A stretch of 14,126 bases of DNA, taken from positions 3,005-17,130 of the forward strand of contig DLXW01000298.1 in assembly GCA_003448685.1 (NCBI GenBank). The letters run 5' to 3'. The first letter of the stretch is position 1. The number at the start of each line of letters is the position of its first letter. This document shows, piece after piece, positions 6,844-14,126 of this stretch. The stretch is from Cyanothece sp. UBA12306. GTDB taxonomy: Bacteria > Cyanobacteriota > Cyanobacteriia > Cyanobacteriales > Microcystaceae. Made by a program: the position numbers and the translations under genes. The notes under the pieces are model-generated. The model was not told where the DNA came from and searched no databases. It saw only the letters and a list, made by a program, of their open reading frames with translations.

Positions 6844-8427
6844 GTCGGCTTTTCTCTTCCGATTCATATAACTACCATTAGAACCTCCTAAGGAAGCCTG
6901 AGCAATAATCCATGCTTCTGCTGCTCGGAGAAATGCTTGAAACTCTTCTTCTATGACAGTTGCTTCATTAAAATCAGCAATCCACTTATAAACCCTATCT
7001 CCCTCCACTGCCAAAGTCCGCATCACATTAGTCTGGACAGTCATATTCAAATCTTCCTTCGCTACCCTTTCAATCACGTCCCAAAGATTCCGACGACGAC
7101 CCCCAAAATGGTTGATAATTTCCTCTGTTTTCAGTATTTTGAGCGCTTCTTGCAGATGGGCATAGTCTTCAGTCACTTGTAAGTGAGACATCCCTGTCAT
7201 GTGGTCAGTCAAATTGTACTGAAGATTTCTAACAGCTTGGTAGAGTGGCGATCGCGAAGGTGGATTATCTCCCCTTCTCATTCCTTCTGATCTGCTGATA
7301 TATTCGGTCACTTCCGACATGAGGGTATGCCAATAGCGCGGGAAAGCCTCATTGGGTATCATACTAGAAAGGAGTTGACCATCACCTCGATTCAATACCC
7401 GTTTGTAGAGCATGGCCCGCTCTTCTCGTGTCGAGCGTTCATGTCGCAGTTTGTGGATGCGATAAAGTCCTTTAGCTGCCTCGCCTTCGGGAATATCGAG
7501 CGAACCATTTGCCCAACGTAATACTAGGGCATTAGTGACATCAAAGACACCCATCTCTTCACCAATGTAGTAAACGTAATCTAGCACACCGGCAGCCTTA
7601 ATATTATCAGGTATTATTCCCTGCTCTTCAGGAGATCCAAAGTCCTCAACGGAAAAATCCCAGTCAGAATGCTCGTCTTTTGTACGAGCAACATCTATGG
7701 GATCATCCCCAACTGTATTACGCTTTAGTGCCTCACCATAGGCTAAGGCAAAGTATTCATCGTATGTACTTTTTTTGAATTCTTCTTCTGACTTAATATT
7801 CAAACCAATCTTGACCAAGTGATCAATCATCGCTTGTTTGACATCGGAGGTAAAATGATGCTCCTCTATTTCACCTTTTTCAATATACTTATCTAGGTAA
7901 TGGGGAATATCTCCCTGTTTATAAATGACATCGAGAATATTTTCGACAGCAGGTTTTACTTTGCCGTCTCGGATGGGAATTCCTCGCTGTAGTGCTATTT
8001 CATCAAGGTTCTGCCATTTTCTTTCCCCAGGATTAATTTTTATATGTTTAGCATTGAGGACTTCTGTTAGCAACCTAGCTAAAAAATATTTTTTAGGTTC
8101 CTGCTCAACATAACGCAGAACAGCGTTATAAAGTCCTTGCAAATCGTTAGAATCAACTACCTTTTCATCTAATATTTTTTGAATTAAAGCTGCATAAATG
8201 TCTATTTTTGAGAGCAGCACTCGCGTTGTATCATCTAGACTACTGCTATTGAGACGGTCAGAAAGGGTTTCAATATATCCTGTTATACCTTCCTTACTGA
8301 TTTCTTGTTGAGCATTGCGATATTTTTTATGAAAATATTCTGAAGTTCTTGTCAAAGCTTTGATAGCCAAAGGATCGAGCCTAACTTTCAATCCGCTAAT
8401 AGCGAGTATTCTATGAATCCCAGTCAT
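6742..8427 (-). CDS. Hypothetical 561-aa helical protein with C-terminal Asp/Phe tail
   Basis: 561 aa; GAGGGA upstream of the ATG at 8427 supports the start. Residues 1-520 look soluble and mostly helical, with many charged residues and no membrane segment or signal peptide. Segments such as YDEYFALAYGEALKRNTVGDD and RIHKLRHERSTREERAMLYKR recall no family I can name. A short basic patch (MNRKRKADFRD) near 520-530 leads into a tail of about 30 residues made almost only of Asp and Phe (DDDF, GDDF and DDNF units), ending in DDW at the very C-terminus. The neighbouring 389-aa protein carries the same type of repeat internally, so the two probably share a partner or assembly property. The gap to the 389-aa gene is 79 bp. 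Confidence 0.85.
   Translation of the reverse strand: MTGIHRILAISGLKVRLDPLAIKALTRTSEYFHKKYRNAQQEISKEGITGYIETLSDRLNSSSLDDTTRVLLSKIDIYAALIQKILDEKVVDSNDLQGLYNAVLRYVEQEPKKYFLARLLTEVLNAKHIKINPGERKWQNLDEIALQRGIPIRDGKVKPAVENILDVIYKQGDIPHYLDKYIEKGEIEEHHFTSDVKQAMIDHLVKIGLNIKSEEEFKKSTYDEYFALAYGEALKRNTVGDDPIDVARTKDEHSDWDFSVEDFGSPEEQGIIPDNIKAAGVLDYVYYIGEEMGVFDVTNALVLRWANGSLDIPEGEAAKGLYRIHKLRHERSTREERAMLYKRVLNRGDGQLLSSMIPNEAFPRYWHTLMSEVTEYISRSEGMRRGDNPPSRSPLYQAVRNLQYNLTDHMTGMSHLQVTEDYAHLQEALKILKTEEIINHFGGRRRNLWDVIERVAKEDLNMTVQTNVMRTLAVEGDRVYKWIADFNEATVIEEEFQAFLRAAEAWIIAQASLGGSNGSYMNRKRKADFRDFDDDFDDDFDDDFGDDFDDNFDNDDDFDDW
7248..7255. other. HIP1 palindrome GCGATCGC
   Basis: The second perfect HIP1 octamer in the window, inside the coding sequence of the 561-aa gene. 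It supports a cyanobacterial host and shows that the cluster itself, not only its flank, has the host sequence signature. Confidence 0.8.
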
Positions 8428-8490
8428 CGGTTTAATCCCTCAATTTTTATTAATGTATTCCTGATAAAATTTTTGCTGTTAAAAGTTGTT

Positions 8491-9519
8491 TTATTCAGTA
8501 GCTGATAATTCTGTTTCATTTGCTTCTGAATTCTCTCGGTCAACTGCTGGTAATTCAAATAAATTACTAATTACTTGCCAGTTATCCTGTTCTGACAATC
8601 GGTCTTGAGAATCATTTGGAGATTGATTCCCCTTATTTTCGGGATCATTTTCTTCATCAGTAGTACCGTCATGTTCTCCTACTTGAGTTTCCTTCAAACT
8701 TTGCAATTTATTGAGTTTTTTAACTATTCTTGCTTGAGTTTTTTTCAAATTTTGTAATTCATTGAATACCTCTTCTATTTCTGCTTGAGGTTCGTTCAAA
8801 CTTGACGATTTATTGAGTTCGTCTTCTAGTTCGGGGGTAATATTCAATGCCATATCTCGCTTGATTTCTTGCTGTGATAAAGGTCGACTATAGATCCGAA
8901 AACAAGCTAATTGACCTGTAAAAAAAGTTGATTTAGCCACAACATCACTACCTCCACGAGCTAAATAAAGAGATGAATTATCTTTTTTATTCTGTAGGCC
9001 TTCGTAACTTTCATCCCCTTGTTTTTTTCCATTCAAATATAGATAGAAATTCTTTTTATTTGTAACAAAAGCAATGTGATAAAATTGATTATCTGTGAGT
9101 TTACGGGTTGATAAAGATAAATAGTTTATGCCATCAGAATATACAGCATGAATCTCTTGTTGCTTTTCCACATATTGGATGGAAAGTTCAGGCCCATTAA
9201 GATATGGACTCCCTTTCCCGAAAATGTAAACAGGACCAACCCCATTAAACTGAACCTTTTGCGGAGAAACTATTTTGACCCAAAATTCAAATGTAAAATC
9301 TTGATGAGTTTCAAAATTGATCGCATCTGACTCAGGAATTTTTATATAATCATTCTCTCCATCAAAGCTTAAACATTTTTCCAAAATATCGCCATCAACC
9401 ACTGTTGGATTGCCATGAACATTGCCATCTAGTCGGTTAGCAGAAGTATCTATTACTTGTTGATCTTGAACTTCATCAAGCTTTAGGTAAAGTTCTAAAT
9501 TGTCATCTTTATTACTCAT
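8491..9519 (-). CDS. LamG/concanavalin A-like lectin-fold protein with coiled coil and acidic tail
   Basis: 342 aa; GGAG lies about 7 nt before the ATG at 9519. Residues ~7-225 form one LamG/ConA-like jelly-roll domain: LYLKLDE at the start, the CLSFDGENDYIKIP strand, FTFEFWVKI, FYHIAFV, NFYLYLNGKK and the closing TGQLACFRIYSRPLSQQEI, all typical positions of Laminin_G_3 members. Residues ~228-280 have heptad-like Leu spacing (coiled coil), and the last ~60 residues are an acidic, Gln/Asn/Ser-rich disordered tail. Such domains bind sugars or proteins and usually sit in secreted proteins, but no signal peptide is present here. It follows the protease gene by 47 bp and precedes the 561-aa gene by 63 bp, so a role as recognition subunit of the assembly is plausible but not shown. 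Confidence 0.88.
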   Translation of the reverse strand: MSNKDDNLELYLKLDEVQDQQVIDTSANRLDGNVHGNPTVVDGDILEKCLSFDGENDYIKIPESDAINFETHQDFTFEFWVKIVSPQKVQFNGVGPVYIFGKGSPYLNGPELSIQYVEKQQEIHAVYSDGINYLSLSTRKLTDNQFYHIAFVTNKKNFYLYLNGKKQGDESYEGLQNKKDNSSLYLARGGSDVVAKSTFFTGQLACFRIYSRPLSQQEIKRDMALNITPELEDELNKSSSLNEPQAEIEEVFNELQNLKKTQARIVKKLNKLQSLKETQVGEHDGTTDEENDPENKGNQSPNDSQDRLSEQDNWQVISNLFELPAVDRENSEANETELSATE

Positions 9520-9566
9520 GGTTTTCTCCGTAAATTAAAAAACTATTCAGACAAAATTTTGTCAAA

Positions 9567-10877
9567 CTATCCTCCATTACCCAAAAGTTTGTATTCCAAC
9601 AATCGCAAGGCATCAATCAGGTTCAACTTGCCAAAACCTGCCTTACGATCCTTAAATCGACTGTCAATGCGATCAGCAGTGTGTTTTAGTAGATACTTAA
9701 CTTGGCTATCTGATAAACGGTATCCTCGCTTTTCCAAAGTATAGGATTTCAACATAGCCACCGCCCCTGCTACAAATGGGGAAGCATGAGAAGTTCCCGT
9801 GGAAAAAGCATAATCATTGTTCAAATAGGTACTGTAAATATTTGTCCCTGGTGCCACTAAGTCTACCTGTTTTCCGTAAGTAGAAAAATTGGCTATGTTA
9901 CCCAAACCATCTACTGCACCTACAGCAATCACATAGGGAAGAGCACCTGGATAGTAAAATTTTTCTCTACCATCATTTCCCGAAGCGGCAACAATAGTTA
10001 CTCCCCTCCTCTTGGCATATTCTACCACATCAAGATGTGGTAATCCACCCCCAGTATGTTGAATTCCCAAACTCATATTAATCACATCAGCCCCTTGATC
10101 TATAGCCCATTTAATTCCAGAATTGATGTTATCGACTAAACCGGCACCTACTCGCCTACTACCTTGCTTCATTGCCCCCAAAACACGCACAGGCAAAATA
10201 CGACATTGAGGCACAACTCCCTGGGGCATTTTCTCACCTTTAGCTCCAATAATGCCAGCCACATGGCTTCCATGCCCTACCTCGTCCTCTGGGATATCAT
10301 CAGAGTCCAGATAATCCCCCAAAAACTTGCTGGCACCGTCAATGATATTGACAAAATCAGATCCTGGTAACAACAAATGTTCAAATTCAGGATGATTTAA
10401 GTTGACACCCGTATCTAGAATCGCTATGGTAACTTCAGGATGACCTTGGGTAAATAATTCGTGTGCTTCATTCAAGTGTATGGCATCACGAGAACTCGAA
10501 TCAGTCATAACACTCATTTGTCTTGAGTGCATGGCTGGCAATTCTGCCCGAGCAATTTCGCCCATATCTACCGATTCTACTATGGGCAGTAAGGAAATTT
10601 CCTGGATCAGTTTAGGGGGTATATGATTATCTTGTCGTAAAATCAAGCGATAAATTCGATGGAGATCACTTGCCAATTCCGCTTGATTCCAATCTTGAGC
10701 TATAGGCTTATATTCTTGTGTTGTCCACACTGGAATATTATATTTTGATAAAAGTGCATCAATCTCAGAATGTATCTTTGTAGTTGCCACAGCTTTGTGT
10801 GTGATTAAATGCTGCCAGTGGGGCAACATTACAGAATCAACCGGACTTTTAAGCTTGAGTATAATATGAGGTTTCAT
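9567..10877 (-). CDS. S8 family (subtilisin-type) serine peptidase
   Basis: 436 aa endopeptidase with the full catalytic set visible: Asp155 in IAILDTGVNLNHPEF, His202 in GHGSHVAGIIG, oxyanion Asn301 in AASGNDG and Ser363 in STGTSHASPFVAGA. Residues 1-~125 form an N-terminal region before the catalytic domain that may act as a propeptide (IVESVDMGEIARAELPA lies near its end, like the end of an I9-type inhibitor domain). There is no hydrophobic signal peptide, so the enzyme is probably made in the cytosol. It is the first gene of the cluster in transcription order, 108 bp from the kinase gene. Expected role: processing or activation of the downstream cluster proteins, or an effector activity. 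The substrate is unknown. The ATG at 10877 has no strong Shine-Dalgarno. The family call is firm; the role is inference. Confidence 0.96.
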   Translation of the reverse strand: MKPHIILKLKSPVDSVMLPHWQHLITHKAVATTKIHSEIDALLSKYNIPVWTTQEYKPIAQDWNQAELASDLHRIYRLILRQDNHIPPKLIQEISLLPIVESVDMGEIARAELPAMHSRQMSVMTDSSSRDAIHLNEAHELFTQGHPEVTIAILDTGVNLNHPEFEHLLLPGSDFVNIIDGASKFLGDYLDSDDIPEDEVGHGSHVAGIIGAKGEKMPQGVVPQCRILPVRVLGAMKQGSRRVGAGLVDNINSGIKWAIDQGADVINMSLGIQHTGGGLPHLDVVEYAKRRGVTIVAASGNDGREKFYYPGALPYVIAVGAVDGLGNIANFSTYGKQVDLVAPGTNIYSTYLNNDYAFSTGTSHASPFVAGAVAMLKSYTLEKRGYRLSDSQVKYLLKHTADRIDSRFKDRKAGFGKLNLIDALRLLEYKLLGNGG

Positions 10878-10885
10878 GTAACTGC

Positions 10886-10909
10886 TTAATTAGGGAATTA
10901 ATTAGGGAA
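10886..10909. promoter_or_regulatory. Tandem 12-bp direct repeat upstream of the protease gene
   Basis: TTAATTAGGGAA occurs twice in exact tandem (10886-10897, 10898-10909), followed by a diverged TTCAAGGGAGG. It lies 9-32 bp before the ATG of the S8 protease. It could be an operator for the cluster or part of its leader. No convincing -35/-10 pair could be placed in the 108-bp gap. Confidence 0.4.
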
Positions 10910-10985
10910 TTCAAGGGAGGAATTCATCCGAAATTATCAGAAAAATACTGAAATAGGATTGCTATATATTAATTAAAGTTGATTC

Positions 10986-13220
10986 TTAGCTAACTGCCGA
11001 AGGTTGACTTTTAGCTACGGGTAAAGTAAACCAAACCTTACAACCTTTTCCTGGGTTACTATTAACGCCAATTTTTCCCCCATGAGCCTCAATAATTTGG
11101 CGACATTGATAGGAACCCAAACCAATTCCTGTCCTTCGTCTATCGTGTAAACTTCTTAGGTATAATTTAAAGAGTTGATCGCATTGTTTAGGCTCCATTC
11201 CCACCCCATTATCAGTTAGACAACAGTGAACCATTCCACCTTGAACTGTTGCTTTAAAGACTAAATTAATACCAGGAGGATTATGTTTAAAAGCATTGCT
11301 TAATAGCTGGTCAAAAACCTGAATTAACTGTTCAGAATCAGCAAAAATTAGGGGTAATTGCTCGGGAATCTCACGAATCAAATGACCTTGATTTTGCACA
11401 AGAAAAGGTTGCCAATTTTCAGTAACTTTTTGGACTATATTATCAAGAGAGATTGCTTGACAATTAATCACTAAAGGACGTTCTTCAGAAAAATGATCTT
11501 TAGAGAGAGCGTTAATTAGAGTTAATTGACGATCGCTGCTTTTAATCGTGCGCTCCAGAATAGTTCGAGAGATACTAATAGTCTCCCCAGGGCGATTTTC
11601 TAGATTTTTTAACAACATCAACAGTCCCATAATTGAGGTACGTAAATCATGGGAAACAGCTTGTAAAAAAACTGCTTTCATCTCAGATAGTTCTTGAACT
11701 TCTTGAATTTTTTCTTGAAGTTGATGGGTTCTTTCTTCTACCTGTTTTTCTAAATTACTATTAAGTTGTTGAACTTTTTGATAAAGCTGGGCTTGTCCCA
11801 TAGCAATCATTACTTGACCAGCCAATTGTTCTAGAAGTTCTACTTCTTGCTTGTACCAATGACGAGCCCTAGAACATTGATGCGCCACCAATAAACCCAG
11901 AGGTTGTCCATCCACATGAAGAGGCACTACTAAAGCCGCTTTAATCTCATAGCGTCGAGTGTATTGTGTTACAATAGTAGATAAATTAAGCTGGCTAATA
12001 TCAGAAGCAACAAAAGTTTGAGCTTGGGTAAATAAAGACGGCAAATCTGCTAGTAAATCGTCCTTGGCACTTCCACCTAAAAGACTTGAATAATTTTCGC
12101 TCACTGACTCAGCTACTACTTCGATACATCCATGTTCGCGTAAAGTAGCAATAAATACCCGATCGCTGTGAATCAAATTGCGAATTTCAGCTACTGTGGT
12201 CTGAAATATCTGATCTAAGTCTAAAGACTGACGAATACGTAAAGCAACTTGTGCTAGAAGATGATCCCTTTCTAAAGTATTGCGCAATTGCTTTTCTACC
12301 CTGTGTCGTTCAGCCACAGCTGCGGATAAGAGTAAAGCAGTTGTACTAACAATGATCACAAAAATTTGTAATAAAAGTGTCGCTTGAGAGAGATTAGTTG
12401 TTTGAATAATAAATGGGCCAGTCCCTTCAAGGGTTGCAGAGATCGCCCACAGGGAAACAAATAAACTGCCTAAGACTGCTCCCCAAGTTTGAAAACGAAT
12501 GGCTGCCCAAACCACTATAGGAAAAGGTAAATACTCTAAATATTGAGTATTGCTAAACCCTCCTGATGAAGCATTTCCAGAAGTACCATGATGGATAAAA
12601 ACTATCCAACTCAACCCGAGTAAAAGTCCTCCACAAATAATCGCTTCAATTATTTTCGTCCTCTTTTGCTTGCGCAATAAGGCTGTCAGATCTAATTTGA
12701 GGCGCAACAAAAAGGGAGCAATTACCATAATTGAGCTACAGTCTCCCAACCACCGTAACCACCAATTTTGTCCCCAAGTCTCTAGAGAAAGATTACCCGT
12801 TATTAGTTGTGCTATTGTTTCGAGGGACGCAGGAAATATCGGGGCAATTAAACCACCAAATATAAGTAAAGTCGTTACATCGTGTATTTTAGATAGTTTA
12901 GGGGAAAATCCCCACCAATGTAGCAATTTAAGTCCGATTAATGCTGATAAGGTACTGGCAATAGCGGAACTAATTGCTAAGATCCAACCTGTCCCCATCA
13001 TCATCATTAAGAGAGCATCCCCTAGGAAAATTCCTAAGCACATGGCTTCTCCATAGAGTAATAATGCTGCCAAAGCAATGCCTGCTGGTAGCCACAAGGG
13101 ACAACTTCCCTGGGCTAATTCCATCCACCTCAGTCCTAACCACCCTCCACTCCAGCAGGCGATCACTACTAAAGTGAGTTGGCTCAATTTTGAGTTCCAA
13201 GAGATTTGGGCTGAAGTCAT
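10986..13220 (-). CDS. MASE1-GAF sensor histidine kinase
   Basis: 744 aa from the ATG at 13220. A GTG at 13271 would add 17 residues (MIYEDRVTYFW...) that do not look like the family; neither start has a clear ribosome site. Residues ~10-300 hold many membrane segments of MASE1 type, with GSCPLWLPAGIALAALLLYG near the start. A GAF domain spans ~320-475 and a coiled coil (LEKQVEERTHQLQEKIQEVQEL) links it to HisKA. The phospho-accepting histidine is His524 in VSHDLRTS. The ATPase domain has the N-box Asn642 in LLSNAFKHN, DNGVGMEPKQ (G1) and GIGLGSYQCRQIIEAHGG (G2). The GAF lacks the Cys-His that binds bilin in phytochrome-type sensors (YTRRYEIKAALVVPL follows Ser-Thr-Ile). It autophosphorylates and signals, probably to the divergent regulator at 13439. 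Its signal is unknown. Confidence 0.93.
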   Translation of the reverse strand: MTSAQISWNSKLSQLTLVVIACWSGGWLGLRWMELAQGSCPLWLPAGIALAALLLYGEAMCLGIFLGDALLMMMMGTGWILAISSAIASTLSALIGLKLLHWWGFSPKLSKIHDVTTLLIFGGLIAPIFPASLETIAQLITGNLSLETWGQNWWLRWLGDCSSIMVIAPFLLRLKLDLTALLRKQKRTKIIEAIICGGLLLGLSWIVFIHHGTSGNASSGGFSNTQYLEYLPFPIVVWAAIRFQTWGAVLGSLFVSLWAISATLEGTGPFIIQTTNLSQATLLLQIFVIIVSTTALLLSAAVAERHRVEKQLRNTLERDHLLAQVALRIRQSLDLDQIFQTTVAEIRNLIHSDRVFIATLREHGCIEVVAESVSENYSSLLGGSAKDDLLADLPSLFTQAQTFVASDISQLNLSTIVTQYTRRYEIKAALVVPLHVDGQPLGLLVAHQCSRARHWYKQEVELLEQLAGQVMIAMGQAQLYQKVQQLNSNLEKQVEERTHQLQEKIQEVQELSEMKAVFLQAVSHDLRTSIMGLLMLLKNLENRPGETISISRTILERTIKSSDRQLTLINALSKDHFSEERPLVINCQAISLDNIVQKVTENWQPFLVQNQGHLIREIPEQLPLIFADSEQLIQVFDQLLSNAFKHNPPGINLVFKATVQGGMVHCCLTDNGVGMEPKQCDQLFKLYLRSLHDRRRTGIGLGSYQCRQIIEAHGGKIGVNSNPGKGCKVWFTLPVAKSQPSAVS

Positions 13221-13365
13221 AATCACTAAATTATGGTTCCAAAAATAGGTTACTCTATCTTCGTATATCACTCTATTTAAAGGGTGACTAATTTAAGCTC
13301 CTTTTTCCTTCCCCCGTCTGGGTGAGATCCAGGCATAATCAGGAAAACAGGTCAAAAATTATGCT

Positions 13366-13383
13366 AAAAATCTAAAGATTTTT
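13366..13383. promoter_or_regulatory. Inverted repeat in the kinase-regulator intergenic region
   Basis: AAAAATCT (13366-13373) and AGATTTTT (13376-13383) are perfectly inverted around AA, 56-73 bp before the response regulator ATG and between the divergent genes. The 2-base centre suits a dimeric DNA-binding protein better than an RNA hairpin. It could be an operator for either gene. Confidence 0.35.
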
Positions 13384-13410
13384 TCGGAGTTCAATGGGGA
13401 TAATCTATCA

Positions 13411-13416
13411 TATAAA
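13411..13416 (+). promoter_or_regulatory. Candidate -10 box for the response regulator gene
   Basis: TATAAA, 22 bp before the ATG at 13439, matches 5 of 6 consensus bases. GATAAT at 13399-13404 is an alternative. No good -35 hexamer lies at the expected distance from either, so the choice is weak. Confidence 0.25.
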
Positions 13417-13438
13417 GATTAATATTACTAAATAGAGA

Positions 13439-14071
13439 ATGAGAATTTTAATTGTTGAAGATGATCCCCTAATGCAGTTGGGTTTAGAGCAGGCATTAAA
13501 TGAATATCCTGATTTCGAAATTGTGGGACAGGCCGAAGACGGCTATGGGGGAGTACAAAAAGCTCTAGATCTTAAACCTGACTTAATTGTCATGGATATT
13601 GGACTTCCTCGCTTAGACGGTATTGCAGCCACTAAACAAATTAAGGAACAATTGCCTGATATTCATGTAGTGATGCTCACTTCCCATACCCTACAAACAG
13701 AGGTAGTAGCTTCTTTGTCGAGCGGGGCTGATGCCTATTGTATCAAAGGGGCAAGTTTAGAGCGATTATTGGCAGCCATTGAAGCAGCAAAAGATGGAGC
13801 AACTTATTTAGATCCTCAAATCGCTCGCTTAGTATTAGACAATTTAAAACCTCCAACTCCAGAAATTAATCAAAATATCGCCCTACTTTCTGAACGGGAA
13901 TTAGAAGTGTTAAAACTGATTGTTGAAGGAAAAAGTAATAATCAAATTGCTGAAGACTTATATCTAAGCACTAATACCATTAAAACCCATGTACGGGGCA
14001 TCATGAATAAATTGGCTGTTGATGATCGTGTACAGGCTGCTGTTATTGCCCTACGTTCGGGATTAGTTTAG
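13439..14071 (+). CDS. NarL/LuxR-type response regulator
   Basis: 210 aa transcription factor. The receiver domain (residues 1-~120) has the acidic pair Asp8/Asp9, the phosphorylation site Asp53 in LIVMDIGLPRLDG, the switch Thr81 in VVMLTSH and Lys103 in YCIKGAS. The C-terminal LuxR-type helix-turn-helix (residues ~146-208) reads LLSERELEVLKLIVEGKSNNQIAEDL, with the recognition helix around NTIKTHVRGIMNKL. Length and order are normal for the NarL family. It is transcribed divergently from the MASE1-GAF kinase with a 167-bp gap from the GTG or 218 bp from the ATG start, so the two are the likely cognate pair. A weak AGAG lies close before the ATG at 13439. No further gene follows within the last 55 bp. 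Confidence 0.96.
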   Translation: MRILIVEDDPLMQLGLEQALNEYPDFEIVGQAEDGYGGVQKALDLKPDLIVMDIGLPRLDGIAATKQIKEQLPDIHVVMLTSHTLQTEVVASLSSGADAYCIKGASLERLLAAIEAAKDGATYLDPQIARLVLDNLKPPTPEINQNIALLSERELEVLKLIVEGKSNNQIAEDLYLSTNTIKTHVRGIMNKLAVDDRVQAAVIALRSGLV

Positions 14072-14126
14072 CTTTAAATTCCCCAATCTTACACTCTTGA
14101 AGATTCAGTAGATCGAAAAGTTGCTT

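Noticed and set aside
1..10877. Phage, tailocin or contractile injection system
   Set aside because: No sheath, baseplate, spike, portal, terminase or AAA+ ATPase motif is visible. The capsid-like impression of the 829-aa protein is only compositional.
10878..10985. Intrinsic terminator after the kinase gene
   Set aside because: Only AT-rich palindromic bits such as TTAATTAA are present; there is no GC stem followed by a T-run on the minus strand.
11790..12270. Phytochrome or CBCR-type bilin-binding GAF
   Set aside because: The canonical Cys-His position before the ALVVPL strand is occupied by other residues.
12670..13200. Plus- and minus-strand frames of 67-128 codons opposite or inside the kinase membrane region
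   Set aside because: They overlap the MASE1 part in other frames and have no recognisable domain.
1..14126. tRNA, rRNA, insertion sequence or transposase gene
   Set aside because: No cloverleaf, rRNA core sequence, transposase motif or terminal inverted repeat pair with target duplication was found by eye.

Overview
The window looks like cyanobacterial chromosome or plasmid DNA. It is fairly AT-rich and carries two perfect HIP1 octamers (GCGATCGC, at 546-553 and 7248-7255), a heptanucleotide tandem repeat of the STRR kind, and a MASE1-GAF histidine kinase of a typical cyanobacterial type. The species cannot be fixed from this sequence alone.

Layout. From 10877 leftwards to the window edge lie nine consecutive minus-strand genes with short gaps (6-79 bp), most with a good ribosome binding site, so they are probably one transcription unit. 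In transcription order they are: a complete S8 (subtilisin-type) serine protease; a LamG-type lectin-fold protein with a coiled-coil and acidic tail; a 561-aa mostly helical protein ending in an Asp/Phe repeat tail; a 389-aa protein with an internal Asp/Phe repeat and a Pro/Gly/Gln tail; an 829-aa multi-region protein with 11-residue hydrophobic repeats, a hydrophobic Gly-rich stretch, a Lys/Arg-rich arm and an Arg/Phe repeat; a 475-aa unknown; a ~97-aa unknown; a 258-aa protein with a Trypco2-like N-terminus and an IPT/TIG-like C-terminus; and a ninth reading frame, open off the left edge, with a 7-bp tandem repeat inside it.

The right part (10986-14071) is a two-component pair in divergent orientation: a membrane MASE1-GAF-HisKA-HATPase kinase on the minus strand and a NarL/LuxR-type response regulator on the plus strand. 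The kinase points into the protease cluster with a 108-bp gap that has no obvious terminator, so the pair may control the cluster. That is only a positional inference.

Interpretation. None of the cluster proteins has a recognisable Sec signal peptide, and none looks like an enzyme except the protease. Their low-complexity arms of opposite charge, lectin and Ig-like folds and membrane-active-looking segment suggest a protein assembly that is made inside the cell and processed or triggered by the S8 protease. The Trypco2-like domain hints at the protease-associated conflict systems in which Trypco domains occur. I do not recognise the cluster as a described system. It is the main point of interest here.
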